Source: Streptomyces xanthophaeus (GTDB lineage: Bacteria; Actinomycetota; Actinomycetes; Streptomycetales; Streptomycetaceae). From it: DNA of 64,000 bases. The first letter of the stretch is position 1; every line of letters begins with the position of its first letter. The notes beneath the pieces were generated by a model, which saw nothing but the letters and a program-made list of their open reading frames with translations, made no database searches and was not told the DNA's origin. Position numbers and translations under genes: made by a program. The DNA lies in assembly GCF_030440515.1 (NCBI RefSeq), contig NZ_CP076543.1, forward strand, positions 992,001 through 1,056,000, written 5' to 3'. Below are positions 1-8,021 of this stretch, in pieces.

Positions 1-43
1 GGCCCTGAACCCGCCCGGCGCCCCCGTCACCGCAACCGCCTGA
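1..43 (+). CDS. C-terminal end of an upstream gene (partial)
   Basis: The first 43 bases can be read as the last 13 codons of a gene that began before the window, ending in TGA at 41-43 with the tail ALNPPGAPVTATA. The codons end almost only in G or C, as in real genes here. No motif remains, so the product cannot be named. If real, the gene lies 62 bases upstream of aspA on the same strand. Confidence 0.35.
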   Translation, partial: ALNPPGAPVTATA

Positions 44-105
44 CACCCGCCTGCCCCTCTCCCCACCTTCGATCCGCTCACCTCAGGAAGAGGATCCGTA
101 CACCC

Positions 106-1524
106 GTGATCGCCTTGACCGCCTCCAGCCGCACCGAACACGACCTGCTCGGAGACCGCGACGTCCCCGCCGACGCCTACTGGGGCGTCCACACCCTGCG
201 CGCCACCGAGAACTTCCCCATCACCGGCACGCCCATCTCCACCTACCCGCACCTGATCGACGCCCTCGCCGCCGTCAAAGAGGCCGCGGCCCTCGCCAAC
301 GGGGAACTCGGCCTGCTGGAGCCCACGAAGGCGGCCGTCATCGTCGCCGCCTGCCAGGAGATCCGCGGCGGCGAGCTCCACGACCAGTTCGTCGTCGACG
401 TGATCCAGGGCGGCGCCGGCACCTCGACCAACATGAACGCCAACGAGGTCATCGCCAACCGGGCGCTGGAGCTGCTGGGCCACTCCAGGGGGGAGTACGG
501 ACACCTGCACCCCAACGAGGACGTCAACCTCGGCCAGTCCACCAACGACGTCTACCCGACCGCCGTGCGGATCGCGACCGTCTTCGCGGTGCGCGGTCTC
601 CTCGACGCCATGGCCGTCCTGCAGAACGCCTTCGCCCGCAAGGCCGCCGAGTTCCACGATGTCCTGAAGATGGGCCGCACCCAGCTCCAGGACGCCGTGC
701 CGATGACGCTCGGACAGGAGTTCTCCGCCTTCGCCGTCATGCTGGACGAGGACCGCAGCCGACTCGCGGAGGCCCTCGGACTGATCCACGAGATCAACCT
801 CGGCGCCACCGCCATCGGCACCGGTCTCAACGCCCCGGCCGGATACGCCGAGGCCGCCCGCCGCCACCTCGCCGACATCACCGGCCTGCCCCTGGTCACC
901 GCTCCCGACCTGGTCGAAGCCACCCAGGACTGCGGTGCCTTCGTCCAGATGTCCGGCGTCCTCAAGCGCGTCGCCGTCAAGCTGTCCAAGACCTGCAACG
1001 ACCTGCGCCTGCTGTCCTCCGGGCCCCGCGCCGGACTCGGCGAGATCAACCTGCCCCCGGTCCAGGCCGGTTCCAGCATCATGCCCGGCAAGGTCAACCC
1101 CGTGATCCCCGAGGTCGTCAACCAGGTCGCCTTCGAGGTCATCGGCAACGACATCACCATCACCATGGCCGCCGAAGCCGGACAGCTCCAGCTCAACGCC
1201 TTCGAGCCGGTCATCCTGCACTCGCTGTCCAAGTCCGTCACTCACCTGCGCGCGGCCTGCCTCACCCTCGCGGAACGCTGCGTGAGCGGCATCACCGCCA
1301 ACACCGAGATGCTGCGCGCCACCGTCGAGAACTCCATCGGCCTGGTGACCGCCCTGAACCCGCACATCGGATACACCGCCGCCACCGACATCGCCAAGGA
1401 GGCCCTGGCCACCGGCCGGGGCGTGGCCGAGCTGGTCCTGGAACGGGGGCTGCTGCCGGCCGAGCGGCTCACCTCCCTGCTGCGCCCTGAGGTGCTCGCG
1501 GGAACCGGCCCGGCCCGTCCCTGA
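106..1524 (+). CDS. aspA: Aspartate ammonia-lyase
   Basis: Aspartate ammonia-lyase reversibly deaminates L-aspartate to fumarate and ammonium in the cytoplasm. The 472-residue length fits the aspartase/fumarase superfamily. Visible family blocks are GTSTNMN at residues 105-111, the TNDVYP block at 146-151, and the signature GSSIMPGKVNP at 322-332, whose flexible loop carries the catalytic serine. The opening motif, with DRDVPADAYWGVHT at residues 17-30, is typical of aspartases rather than class II fumarases, although the two are close. The GTG start at 106 is preceded by an AGGAAGAGGA ribosome site at about 85-94. A short possible hairpin, GTCCC/GGGAC, lies at the stop codon. Confident in the family; aspartase over fumarase is inferred from the N-terminal block. 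Confidence 0.9.
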   Translation: MIALTASSRTEHDLLGDRDVPADAYWGVHTLRATENFPITGTPISTYPHLIDALAAVKEAAALANGELGLLEPTKAAVIVAACQEIRGGELHDQFVVDVIQGGAGTSTNMNANEVIANRALELLGHSRGEYGHLHPNEDVNLGQSTNDVYPTAVRIATVFAVRGLLDAMAVLQNAFARKAAEFHDVLKMGRTQLQDAVPMTLGQEFSAFAVMLDEDRSRLAEALGLIHEINLGATAIGTGLNAPAGYAEAARRHLADITGLPLVTAPDLVEATQDCGAFVQMSGVLKRVAVKLSKTCNDLRLLSSGPRAGLGEINLPPVQAGSSIMPGKVNPVIPEVVNQVAFEVIGNDITITMAAEAGQLQLNAFEPVILHSLSKSVTHLRAACLTLAERCVSGITANTEMLRATVENSIGLVTALNPHIGYTAATDIAKEALATGRGVAELVLERGLLPAERLTSLLRPEVLAGTGPARP

Positions 1525-1934
1525 CCGGGACAGGACTGGGACCGGACTGGGTCCGCCCGGTCGGAGCGCGGGGTGCAGCGGGTGGACGTGGTCGTGCGGG
1601 GCGGATACGGCCCGAGGTGGCGACGCCCACGATCGCCGCCGAGCACCTCCCGGGCCGCGCCGACGTCGGCCAGCGCCTTGAGGCCGCGATGGCGCCTCGC
1701 GTGCCACCCGCCGGCGATCGGCGGCTCCCTCTGGGTGAGGGGGACCGGGCTTGCGGTGTCGTCGCGGGAGGACTGCGCGGCAACCGGCGCCACGCGCGGT
1801 GCATACCGCGAGGACCGACCGGACCCGGTCAGCGGATCGTGTGCCGGAAGCCGATCCGGGTCCGGCATCCGCTCCATAGCGGAGCCCAGGTCAGCGACCT
1901 GGTGCTCGTCTGTTCTCCTGGGTCCCCACTGTGG
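1525..1934. other. Gene-poor gap after aspA
   Basis: 410 bases between aspA and the end of the reverse-strand cupin gene. Several frames stay open because the DNA is GC-rich, but none gives a recognisable domain, a good ribosome site or the codon pattern of neighbours. A weak hairpin (GTCCC/GGGAC) at the aspA stop could help end transcription. Nothing else was identified. Confidence 0.5.
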
Positions 1935-2411
1935 TCAGGCGTGCTTGTCCGCGGAGTGGTGGGTGGGCTGGACCGACCAGGTCGGGGGTTCGTCGTTGCC
2001 CGACCCTTCGTCGCTTTCCGCGTCGGCGAAGGTTGCGTGGATCTTGCCCGGGGCGTGGTGGACCGGGGCGTAGACGGCGTAGAGCTGCATGGGCTCGTCC
2101 CCGGTGTTGGTGACGTTGTGCCACGTGCCGGCGGGTACGCAGACCGCCCAGCCGTCCTCGACCTCCTGATCGAAGTCGAGGCGGTCCTTCGCGCTGCCCA
2201 TCTGAACGCGGCCGCGACCCGCGTCGAGCCGGAGGAACTGGTCGGTCTCCGGGTGCGCCTCCAGGCCGATGTCCTCGCCCACCGGGATCGACATGAGGGT
2301 CAGCTGGAGGTACTTCCCGGACCAGGCGACCGAGCGGTAGCTGGTGTTCTCCAGCGTCGCCTGCTCGAGGTCGAAACTCTGAGGTTCGGGCCCGATGTCC
2401 TTGATGGTCAT
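1935..2411 (-). CDS. Cupin domain protein
   Basis: A 158-residue single-domain cupin. The middle part shows a conserved-barrel pattern: EAHPETDQFLRLDAGRG with the first metal-binding His/Glu set, then PAGTWHNVTNTG with the second-motif His. These proteins bind a divalent metal and are often small dioxygenases, isomerases or sugar-binding modules; the substrate cannot be read from sequence. The start at 2411 is chosen because GGGAGAG lies a few bases upstream; the frame stays open further upstream but has no better site. The C-terminal 25 residues are polar and His-rich. It stands alone, with gaps of several hundred bases on both sides. Confidence 0.8.
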   Translation of the reverse strand: MTIKDIGPEPQSFDLEQATLENTSYRSVAWSGKYLQLTLMSIPVGEDIGLEAHPETDQFLRLDAGRGRVQMGSAKDRLDFDQEVEDGWAVCVPAGTWHNVTNTGDEPMQLYAVYAPVHHAPGKIHATFADAESDEGSGNDEPPTWSVQPTHHSADKHA

Positions 2412-2874
2412 GCTTCTCTCCCGGTCGACGGAGGTGGTACGCGTTCCGGCACAGGTTTTGCGCCGGGCCAACCCTTCCAGACTGACCGGGATGTTTTGGC
2501 CCGACGCCAGTGCCACTCGAGCCGGGCTGTCACGGGCCCCGGGCACACGCGGCAGCTCGGCGTCGAAGTGGAGCGGGAGCCTGTCGACGTTGATGACTTC
2601 GATGTCAGAGCCAAGTGAGACCGTCTGCCCGGGAGCTCGCCGAGATCACGTCGGACACCGAGGCGACGATCGAGTATCTCCAGGCGGCTGACCTCCACGA
2701 GCGAACCGCCCGTCGTGAACGGGCTCCAGACCAGTCATGAGGTCTACGGCTACGTCCAGTCCGGCGGGCAGCACCGCGGGCTGGCCCGGCGGTCGGGCGG
2801 ATACTGGGCACGGCTGGGAGGGGCGCCCCTGGGTGAGCGGGGCTTGTCGCGCAGGCGGCAACAGGTGAGCGGAC
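2412..2874. other. Gap with a possible 41-codon gene remnant
   Basis: 463 bases between the cupin start and the end of the SnoaL-like gene. On the plus strand, a GTG at 2615 opens a 41-codon frame to TGA at 2738-2740 containing ARELAEITSDTEATIEYLQA, which is acidic and protein-like. It has no ribosome site and no recognisable domain. It may be a short gene or the remains of a larger one. The rest looks non-coding and should hold the cupin promoter. Confidence 0.3.
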
Positions 2875-3234
2875 TCAGGGCTCGATGACAAGGCGTTCGA
2901 TGAGGTTGCCACGGAGTGCGAACTGGTAGCGCAGATCGATGGTGCCGCCGGGGAAGTTGCCTTCGAGGTGGTGGGTGGCGATGTAGTGGGTCGCGTCGGT
3001 CTGCTGAGCGTTCGCGAGGTGGATGGTGTAGGTGAATTCGGTGGCGGATCGGCCGAGCCACCCCTCGATCGCCTTGTTGCCCTCGTAGGTGTTGCCGTCG
3101 TCGATCACCGTGGCTTCGCGGGTGAACGCCGCGATTGCGGTTGCGGTGTCGTGGGCGCGGTGCGCTGTGAGGTAGCGGGTGATCACCTCGGGCAGGGTGT
3201 CCGGGGTGATGGTTCGGGGCTGGCTGTCGTGCAT
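2875..3234 (-). CDS. SnoaL-like / NTF2-fold protein
   Basis: A 119-residue protein with the order typical of SnoaL-like NTF2-fold proteins: an N-terminal helix (ITRYLTAHRAHDTATAIAAF), a strand with TREATVIDDGNTYEGNKAI, then the W/F-rich strands ending in FALRGNLIERLVIEP. The family includes polyketide cyclases, steroid isomerase-like enzymes and many proteins of unknown function. The ATG at 3234 is followed upstream by the end of the SDR gene 25 bases away, so the two are probably one transcript with the dehydrogenase first. That pairing suggests a small redox or detoxification unit under the HxlR regulator, which is inference. Confidence 0.8.
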   Translation of the reverse strand: MHDSQPRTITPDTLPEVITRYLTAHRAHDTATAIAAFTREATVIDDGNTYEGNKAIEGWLGRSATEFTYTIHLANAQQTDATHYIATHHLEGNFPGGTIDLRYQFALRGNLIERLVIEP

Positions 3235-3259
3235 GACGTTCCTCGGTGTGGTGGCGGGT

Positions 3260-4045
3260 TCAGACGGTGGGGGTGGTGCCGCCGTCGATGACGTGTTCGG
3301 CGCCGACGATGGCCGAGGCGCGGTCGGAGACGAGGAAGGCGACGAGCTCGGCGACCTCCTCGGGCCGGTTGGGGCGGCCGAGAGGGATGCCGCCCAGGGA
3401 GTCCATGAGCCGGCCCAGCGCGGCTTCCTGGGTGATGTCTGCCTCCTGTGCGATCCGGGCGATGAGGTTGTCGGCGGCGGAGGTCTGCACGAAGCCGGGC
3501 GAGACGGTGTTGACGCGGACGCCGTGCGGGGCGACCTCGTTCGCCAGGCCCTTGCTGTAGGTGGTCAGGGCGGCCTTGGCTGCGGCGTAGGCCAGAGTTC
3601 CGTTCCACAGCGGCATGCGGCGCTGGATCGAGGTGACGTGCACGACTGCGCCCTTGCCCGTGGCGATCATGTGCGGCAGGAGCGCGCGGTCCAGACGAAC
3701 GGCGGCCAGCAGGTTCGTGTTCAGCTCCCTCGCCCAGTCGTCCTCTCCGAGCGCCGCGAACCCGCCGGCCGGTGCCTCGGACCCGCCGAGGGTGTTGACC
3801 AGGATGTCGACGCCTCCCACGCGGGCCCCCACCTCGGCGGCTACGTCTGCGGCGCCCTGGGCGGTGGACAGGTCGGCGGTGATGAACGTCTTCTCCTCCA
3901 CGTCGTCGGGGCGGCTGCGGGCGGTGACCAGTACGGTCGCGCCGGCCTGGGCGAGACGCCGGGCAATGGCGGCTCCAGTGCCCTTGGTGCCTCCGGTGAC
4001 CAGAGCGCGCCGGCCTTCGAGAGATTCGCTGATGGATACGGTCAC
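3260..4045 (-). CDS. Short-chain dehydrogenase/reductase (SDR)
   Basis: Classical SDR of 261 residues that should use NAD(P)H to oxidise an alcohol or reduce a ketone. The nucleotide-binding motif TGGTKGTG lies near the N-terminus, followed by an acidic D in the AADLSTAQG region, NTLGG in place of the usual NNAG, a catalytic serine in HVTSIQRR, and YAAAK with the catalytic Tyr and Lys. The C-terminal IDGGTTPTV is normal for the family. GTG at 4045 is preferred: GGAACGGAG lies just upstream and the signature begins about 14 residues in, whereas a longer frame would run through the divergent promoter. It is divergent from the HxlR gene, with a long palindrome between them that likely controls both. 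Confidence 0.88.
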   Translation of the reverse strand: MTVSISESLEGRRALVTGGTKGTGAAIARRLAQAGATVLVTARSRPDDVEEKTFITADLSTAQGAADVAAEVGARVGGVDILVNTLGGSEAPAGGFAALGEDDWARELNTNLLAAVRLDRALLPHMIATGKGAVVHVTSIQRRMPLWNGTLAYAAAKAALTTYSKGLANEVAPHGVRVNTVSPGFVQTSAADNLIARIAQEADITQEAALGRLMDSLGGIPLGRPNRPEEVAELVAFLVSDRASAIVGAEHVIDGGTTPTV

Positions 4046-4093
4046 GCTGTGCTCCGTTCCCGGGTGCGGGGCGCAGAGGGCGCCCCATCCCTT

Positions 4094-4138
4094 GTTACTG
4101 CTAAAATGGAAGTCACTAACTTCGACTTTAGCAGTAAC
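4094..4138. promoter_or_regulatory. Nested palindromic operator between SDR and HxlR genes
   Basis: A perfect 12-base inverted repeat, GTTACTGCTAAA (4094-4105) and TTTAGCAGTAAC (4127-4138), encloses a second repeat, GAAGT (4109-4113) and ACTTC (4119-4123), on the same centre at 4116. The segment is AT-rich in a GC-rich genome and lies between two divergent genes. HxlR-family dimers bind such dyads, so it is probably the autoregulatory site for the adjacent regulator. The exact contacts are inferred. Confidence 0.75.
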
Positions 4139-4145
4139 TGAGGGG

Positions 4146-4661
4146 ATGGTCGCCTTGGCAAGCCGGATCAGGCTGGAGGACCGGGAATGCCCGCTGTCCA
4201 CGACGGTGGAACACGTCGGCGAGTGGTGGACGCTGCTGATCCTCCACGACGCCTTCGACGGCTACACCCGCTTCGACCAGTTCCAGGAGAGCCTGGGCAT
4301 CTCCTCCAGCATGCTCACCACCCGGCTTAAAACCCTCGTCGCGGACGGACTACTGGAGCGCCGGCCCTACCAGACCAACCCGGTGCGCCACGAGTACGTC
4401 CTCACCGAACTCGGACACTCCCTGCGACCGGTGATCGTCGCCCTGGCCGCGTGGGGAAACTCCCGCCTCACACCGGCCGAACGCAGCATGATCCTCGTCA
4501 ACGCGCACAGCGGCGAGGAAGTCGAGCCCGTCGTCGTCGACGCCAAGACCGGCCGCCGGCTCGACGACAGCGACACCTACGTCTTCACCGCAGGCCCCGC
4601 AGCCAGCGACGCCATGCGCCACCGTTACGCGACGCGGCCGGCCACACCCTCGGAGGCGTAG
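4146..4661 (+). CDS. HxlR-family winged-helix regulator
   Basis: A 171-residue transcription factor. The HxlR core is clear: [21 protein letters not shown] near residues 15-35, with the conserved N-terminal Cys, then [20 protein letters not shown] as recognition helix region and the wing in [19 protein letters not shown]. Members such as YodB sense quinones, aldehydes or oxidants through that Cys and repress a neighbouring reductase, which fits the divergent SDR. ATG at 4146 directly abuts GAGGGG; a TTG at 4155 has better spacing (nine bases), so the true start may be three codons later. The C-terminal extension after residue 110 is longer than in minimal HxlR proteins. Confidence 0.88.
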   Translation: MVALASRIRLEDRECPLSTTVEHVGEWWTLLILHDAFDGYTRFDQFQESLGISSSMLTTRLKTLVADGLLERRPYQTNPVRHEYVLTELGHSLRPVIVALAAWGNSRLTPAERSMILVNAHSGEEVEPVVVDAKTGRRLDDSDTYVFTAGPAASDAMRHRYATRPATPSEA

Positions 4662-4806
4662 CGATGCCGCGGCCAAGCACCGAACGTTTCCAAGAACCGC
4701 GATCAGCGCCTCGGCCGATGTGGTGTCGGCTGCGGGGACCGTCGCACCGGCCGCAACGGCGGGTGGCGAGTGCCATGAATCCTGATGGACCCTCACGACA
4801 TTGGGG

Positions 4807-5784
4807 CTAGCCGTTCAGGTGGGCCAGGAGGAGGTTGGGGTCCTTGGCCGTGACGTACGCGGCGCTCAGGACGTAGGCGGTGTCGCCGCGCAGGGCGATG
4901 GAGGTGGGGTTCTGCAGGCCGTCGGCGGCGGTCAGGACGGTGGAGTGGGTGCCGTCGGGCTGGACGAGGGCGACCTCGCCGGGGCCGTTGAGGGCGGCCA
5001 GGATCTGGTCGCCGTGGCCGGTGAAGGCGAAGTCGTCGATCCCGGCCAGGCCGGTGGCCCGGGTCTGGACCTGGCCGGCGCGACCGTCGCGCTGGACGGG
5101 TATGCGGAGGACGACGCCCCGGTCGAGGTTGGTGACCCACAGCGCCCCGCCCCGGATCTTCAGCCCGTTGGCGCCGAGGAATCCGGTGGAGGCCAGTTCG
5201 GGGGCGGCGGACCAGGTGCGGGGGGTGCCGCCGGTGGTGGGCACACTGGAGATGGTGCCGAGGACGGAGTCGGTGACGTAGAGGGTCCGGGTCCGCGGGT
5301 CCAGGGCCAGGCCGTTGGGCAGGCCGGCCGCGGGCAGCGCGGCGATGCGCTGCGGTGTGCCGCCGGGGCGCAGGCGCCACAGGCCGGTCAGTTCGGAGGT
5401 GCCGGTGGCGTACAGGAAGTACAGGGTGCCGTCGTGTGCACGGACGATGCCGGTGGTCAGGGCGAAGCCCAGGACCGGGGTGTGGATGCCGCCGTCGGCG
5501 GGTGCGGGCAGGGTGGCCAGGATCCGGGTGGATCCCCCGGGGGTGATGCGGGCGACCTGGCGGGCGGCGGCGAAGGTGACGTACGCGCTGCCGTCGGGAG
5601 CCAGCGCGATGTTCTCCGGCGTCTGGTGCCGGGCCAGGTCGAAGTGCGCGGCGATGCGTGCGCAGCTCAGCGGGGCGGAGAGGGCTGACGCGACGCCGGG
5701 GGTGGCCGCGAGGACCGCTGCCGCGGTCAGTACGACGGCTGCTGCCGTGGCGGTCTTGGACCACGTGTACGTGTTCTTGAACAT
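4807..5784 (-). CDS. Secreted beta-propeller protein (ScyD/SMP-30-like)
   Basis: A 325-residue exported protein. The N-terminus has basic residues, then a hydrophobic Ala/Val run to about residue 38, a Sec signal peptide. The mature part holds repeated beta-propeller blades, for example PENIALAPDGSAYVTF, LPNGLALDPRTRTLYVTDS and GANGLKIRGGALWVTNLDRG. This matches the ScyD/ScyE and SMP-30/gluconolactonase-like propellers, often annotated only by fold. No catalytic set can be assigned. ATG at 5784 is chosen because AAGGAACC precedes it and the signal peptide begins there; an upstream in-frame ATG would add a non-signal leader. It ends 162 bases before the XRE gene's stop on the same strand. Confidence 0.82.
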   Translation of the reverse strand: MFKNTYTWSKTATAAAVVLTAAAVLAATPGVASALSAPLSCARIAAHFDLARHQTPENIALAPDGSAYVTFAAARQVARITPGGSTRILATLPAPADGGIHTPVLGFALTTGIVRAHDGTLYFLYATGTSELTGLWRLRPGGTPQRIAALPAAGLPNGLALDPRTRTLYVTDSVLGTISSVPTTGGTPRTWSAAPELASTGFLGANGLKIRGGALWVTNLDRGVVLRIPVQRDGRAGQVQTRATGLAGIDDFAFTGHGDQILAALNGPGEVALVQPDGTHSTVLTAADGLQNPTSIALRGDTAYVLSAAYVTAKDPNLLLAHLNG

Positions 5785-5946
5785 GGTTCCTTCACTGTTT
5801 TCGGGCATGCGGCAGCGGTACGCCGACGCGCGGGGGTTGGGGATGGCTTCAGGGAGGGGCGGCCGGTGGCCGCTCGTACCGGGGCGAGTGGAGGGACGGA
5901 TGGGCACTCGCGGACGTCTGTGCGGCGTCCGATGGTGTGGGCCGGG

Positions 5947-6849
5947 TCAGCCGGACCCGGCCCGGACTCCCGGGCGCGCCGGGTCGTGCTGCGGGGTGAC
6001 CTGGGCGAGGAGGGCCAGGGTGGTCCGCGCGGGCGAGTCGGCCTCGGTGGTGGCGACCACGATGCTCTGCCCCTGATCCGGGTCCTGGCCTGGGCTCAGG
6101 GTCTGCTGGGTGACGGTCAGCGGGCCGACCAGCGGATGCCGCATCTCGTAGGTCGCGACGGCGCAGGCCGTGACGCGGTGGTCGGCCCACATCGAGGCGA
6201 AGTCCGCGCTCTTCGCACTCAGTTCGCCCACCAGCGCATGGAGCGCGGTGTCGTCCGGGTGCCGGCCCGCCACCAGGCGCAGATTCCCCACCACGGCCCT
6301 GGCCTTCGCCGGCCAGTCGGCGTACAGGTCACGGGTGTGCGCATCGAGGAACACCAGCCGGGCCATGTTGGGCCGCTCCGCCGGTCGGTCCAAGGCGTCC
6401 GGGTCCAAGTGTCCCGCGAACAGCGCATGGCCCAGCCGGTTCCATGCCAGGACGTCACTGCGGCGGCCGGTCACGATGGCCGGGACGTGGACCAGTGCCT
6501 CCAGCAGCTGGCCGGTCGCCTCCGTCACCCGCTCCGGGGCGGGCCGGCGGCCTCGTACCGAGCCCGTGGCCGAGGATCGGGCCAGGTTCTGCAGGTGCAG
6601 GCGCTCGGCTTCCTCCAGCCGCAGGGCCCGTGCGATCGCGTCCAGCACCTGCGGTGAGGCGTTCAGGGACTGCCCCTGTTCCAGCCGGGTGTAGTAGGAC
6701 ACGCTGACACCCGCCAGCGACGCCAGCTCCTCGCGTCGAAGACCCTGCACCCGGCGCCGCTCGCCGTAGTCGGGTATCCCGAGATCCTCCGGCTGCAGCT
6801 GGGATCGCCGCGTCTGCAGGAACTCCCCGAGCCGCACTTTTGCTTTCAT
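5947..6849 (-). CDS. XRE-family regulator with MmyB-like ligand domain
   Basis: A 300-residue DNA-binding regulator. The helix-turn-helix covers about residues 35-66, with VQGLRREELASLAGVSVSYY and TRLEQGQSLNASPQVLDAIARAL. From about residue 110 the MmyB-like ligand-binding domain follows (LAWNRLGHALFAGH, then RHPLVGPLTVTQQTLS), a fold seen in actinomycete regulators that may bind fatty-acid-like ligands. ATG at 6849 is the natural start since the family begins MKAKVRLGEFLQTRR. It most likely controls a nearby enzyme; the adjacent SRPBCC remnant on the opposite strand may once have been its divergent target. Confidence 0.88.
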   Translation of the reverse strand: MKAKVRLGEFLQTRRSQLQPEDLGIPDYGERRRVQGLRREELASLAGVSVSYYTRLEQGQSLNASPQVLDAIARALRLEEAERLHLQNLARSSATGSVRGRRPAPERVTEATGQLLEALVHVPAIVTGRRSDVLAWNRLGHALFAGHLDPDALDRPAERPNMARLVFLDAHTRDLYADWPAKARAVVGNLRLVAGRHPDDTALHALVGELSAKSADFASMWADHRVTACAVATYEMRHPLVGPLTVTQQTLSPGQDPDQGQSIVVATTEADSPARTTLALLAQVTPQHDPARPGVRAGSG

Positions 6850-6894
6850 GGATCCGAGTATGGGCGGGGCCCGACCGCACAGCCTGACCCTGGC

Positions 6895-7045
6895 GTGGAT
6901 AGGCAACAGCGGGTCCTGGACACATCGGATTTCACCTTCACCCGGCACGGCTGGGTCGATGCCGCGCCGCCCGGGTCTACGACCTGGTCAGTGACGTGTC
7001 CGCCATCGGGCGCTGGAGCCCCAACGCGAGGGCGTCGGGCCCCAG
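6895..7045 (+). pseudogene. Truncated, frameshifted SRPBCC-family remnant
   Basis: From GTG at 6895 the frame reads FTFTRHGWVDAAP and then loses sense. One base out of frame, from about 6975, it continues as RVYDLVSDVSAIGRWSPNA before similarity ends. Together these are the start of an SRPBCC (polyketide cyclase/START-like) protein, which typically opens with a VDAPPERVYxLVSDV-type segment. A one-base deletion near 6970-6976 explains the shift, and the rest of the roughly 140-residue domain is missing. It is divergent from the XRE regulator. Family recognition comes from this short block, so it is moderately secure. Confidence 0.55.
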
Positions 7046-7135
7046 GTCGGGGCCTGGGCTCCCCCACGACCACGATCCGGGCCAGATGCGGGCCAGTACC
7101 GAGCCATCGAAGGTAGATTGCTTCATTTTGCCTGC

Positions 7136-7410
7136 TCAGGACGGGTGTGGCGCGTGTACCACCAGCAGACGAAAAATCTGCTGAGCCATACGGCGCGGCT
7201 CTCTGGTGTCGGCGGCTGTCACGGCGACTGCGCAGACTTCCGAAACCCGGTCGGCAAGTTGCTGCCAGCGCCGACGCACAGAGGAACCGCCCTCCGCGTC
7301 GACCGAGCCCAGGCCGTCGATGGCTTGCTGGAGCGGTGGAGGCTCGCGCGGGGTGTGGCCGAAGACCTTGAGGAAGACGCAAGACGTTGATCCGTTCCAC
7401 TATCAATCCC
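7136..7410 (-). pseudogene. Unrecognised reverse-strand coding remnant
   Basis: Read on the minus strand, this stretch runs open from an in-frame TAG to a TGA (plus-strand 7136-7138) and contains VFGHTPREPPPLQQAIDGLG, then WQQLADRVSEVCAVAVTAAD and MAQQIFRLLVVHAPHPS. Third codon positions are mostly G or C and the amino-acid mix looks like a true protein. It has no start codon with a ribosome site, so it is probably the 3' end of a lost gene. The family is not recognised. Confidence 0.35.
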
Positions 7411-7457
7411 GTGGTGCTGGTTCTATGTTCGTCGTCTCGATGCTGAGGGGGGAGTGC

Positions 7458-8021
7458 ATGGACCCTGACGACGTGATGATCGATGCCCTGGCCGACAAGA
7501 TCCTCGGGGGCAAGGTCGGAGGCGCTCTCCACCTTCCGTTCCGGTGGAAACAGAAGAATGCTCCGCGTCGCGCGTACTCCCCTATCCACGTCGAGGCGAA
7601 CACTCCTGTCCGCACCGATCTCTCCTGCCGCCTCGACCTCCGCTTCCGAATAGGCCTCGACAAGCCGTGGGAGTACAGCCTGATACTCCTCCACCCCGGA
7701 AGCCGCACGGTCCTCCGGCGCCTCGATGTTCGGGGGACACACCTCGACCGTGAAACGGGCGAGCAATTCATCAATCGCACGCACAAACACAGGTGGAGCG
7801 AACAGCGAGGCAACCGGGACGTCTACGCCCCGGACGACATCCGTCACGCGCCGGACCCGATCGCCAATGCGACGCTCACCTCTATGGATGAAGAGCACGA
7901 CCGCGTCGTCAGGGACTTCGTCCTGGAATGCAAGATGGACATCTCCGCAGGCTACGTTTGGTTTCCGCCCACGCCGCCGATGCCGGCCCCGACGCTAGAG
8001 GGATTCGAGGAATACCCATGA
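7458..8021 (+). CDS. Hypothetical protein (possibly DUF6978-like)
   Basis: A 187-residue soluble protein of unknown function. There is no signal peptide or membrane segment. A middle block, LILLHPGSRTVLRRLDVRG followed by THKHRWSEQRGNRDVYAPDD, resembles the small DUF6978-type proteins that often sit beside DUF1828 proteins; this likeness is from memory and untested. ATG at 7458 follows a strong GAGGGGGGAG site. Its stop overlaps an ATG (ATGA at 8018-8021) that would be the natural start of the next, broken gene, so the two were probably translated as a coupled pair. Its codon usage is less GC-biased than its neighbours, consistent with transfer. Confidence 0.7.
   Translation: MDPDDVMIDALADKILGGKVGGALHLPFRWKQKNAPRRAYSPIHVEANTPVRTDLSCRLDLRFRIGLDKPWEYSLILLHPGSRTVLRRLDVRGTHLDRETGEQFINRTHKHRWSEQRGNRDVYAPDDIRHAPDPIANATLTSMDEEHDRVVRDFVLECKMDISAGYVWFPPTPPMPAPTLEGFEEYP

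Larger units (their letters stand above)
6850..7457. other. Gap made of decayed gene fragments
   Basis: 608 bases between the XRE start and the next intact gene. It is not random: it holds an SRPBCC-type remnant on the plus strand (6895-7045) and an unrecognised protein-like stretch on the minus strand (7136-7410). Both are described separately. No intact gene was found. Confidence 0.6.

Noticed and set aside
2615..2740. 41-codon plus-strand frame as a real gene
   Set aside because: Protein-like but with no ribosome site, no domain and no partner; kept only as a possible remnant in the gap entry.
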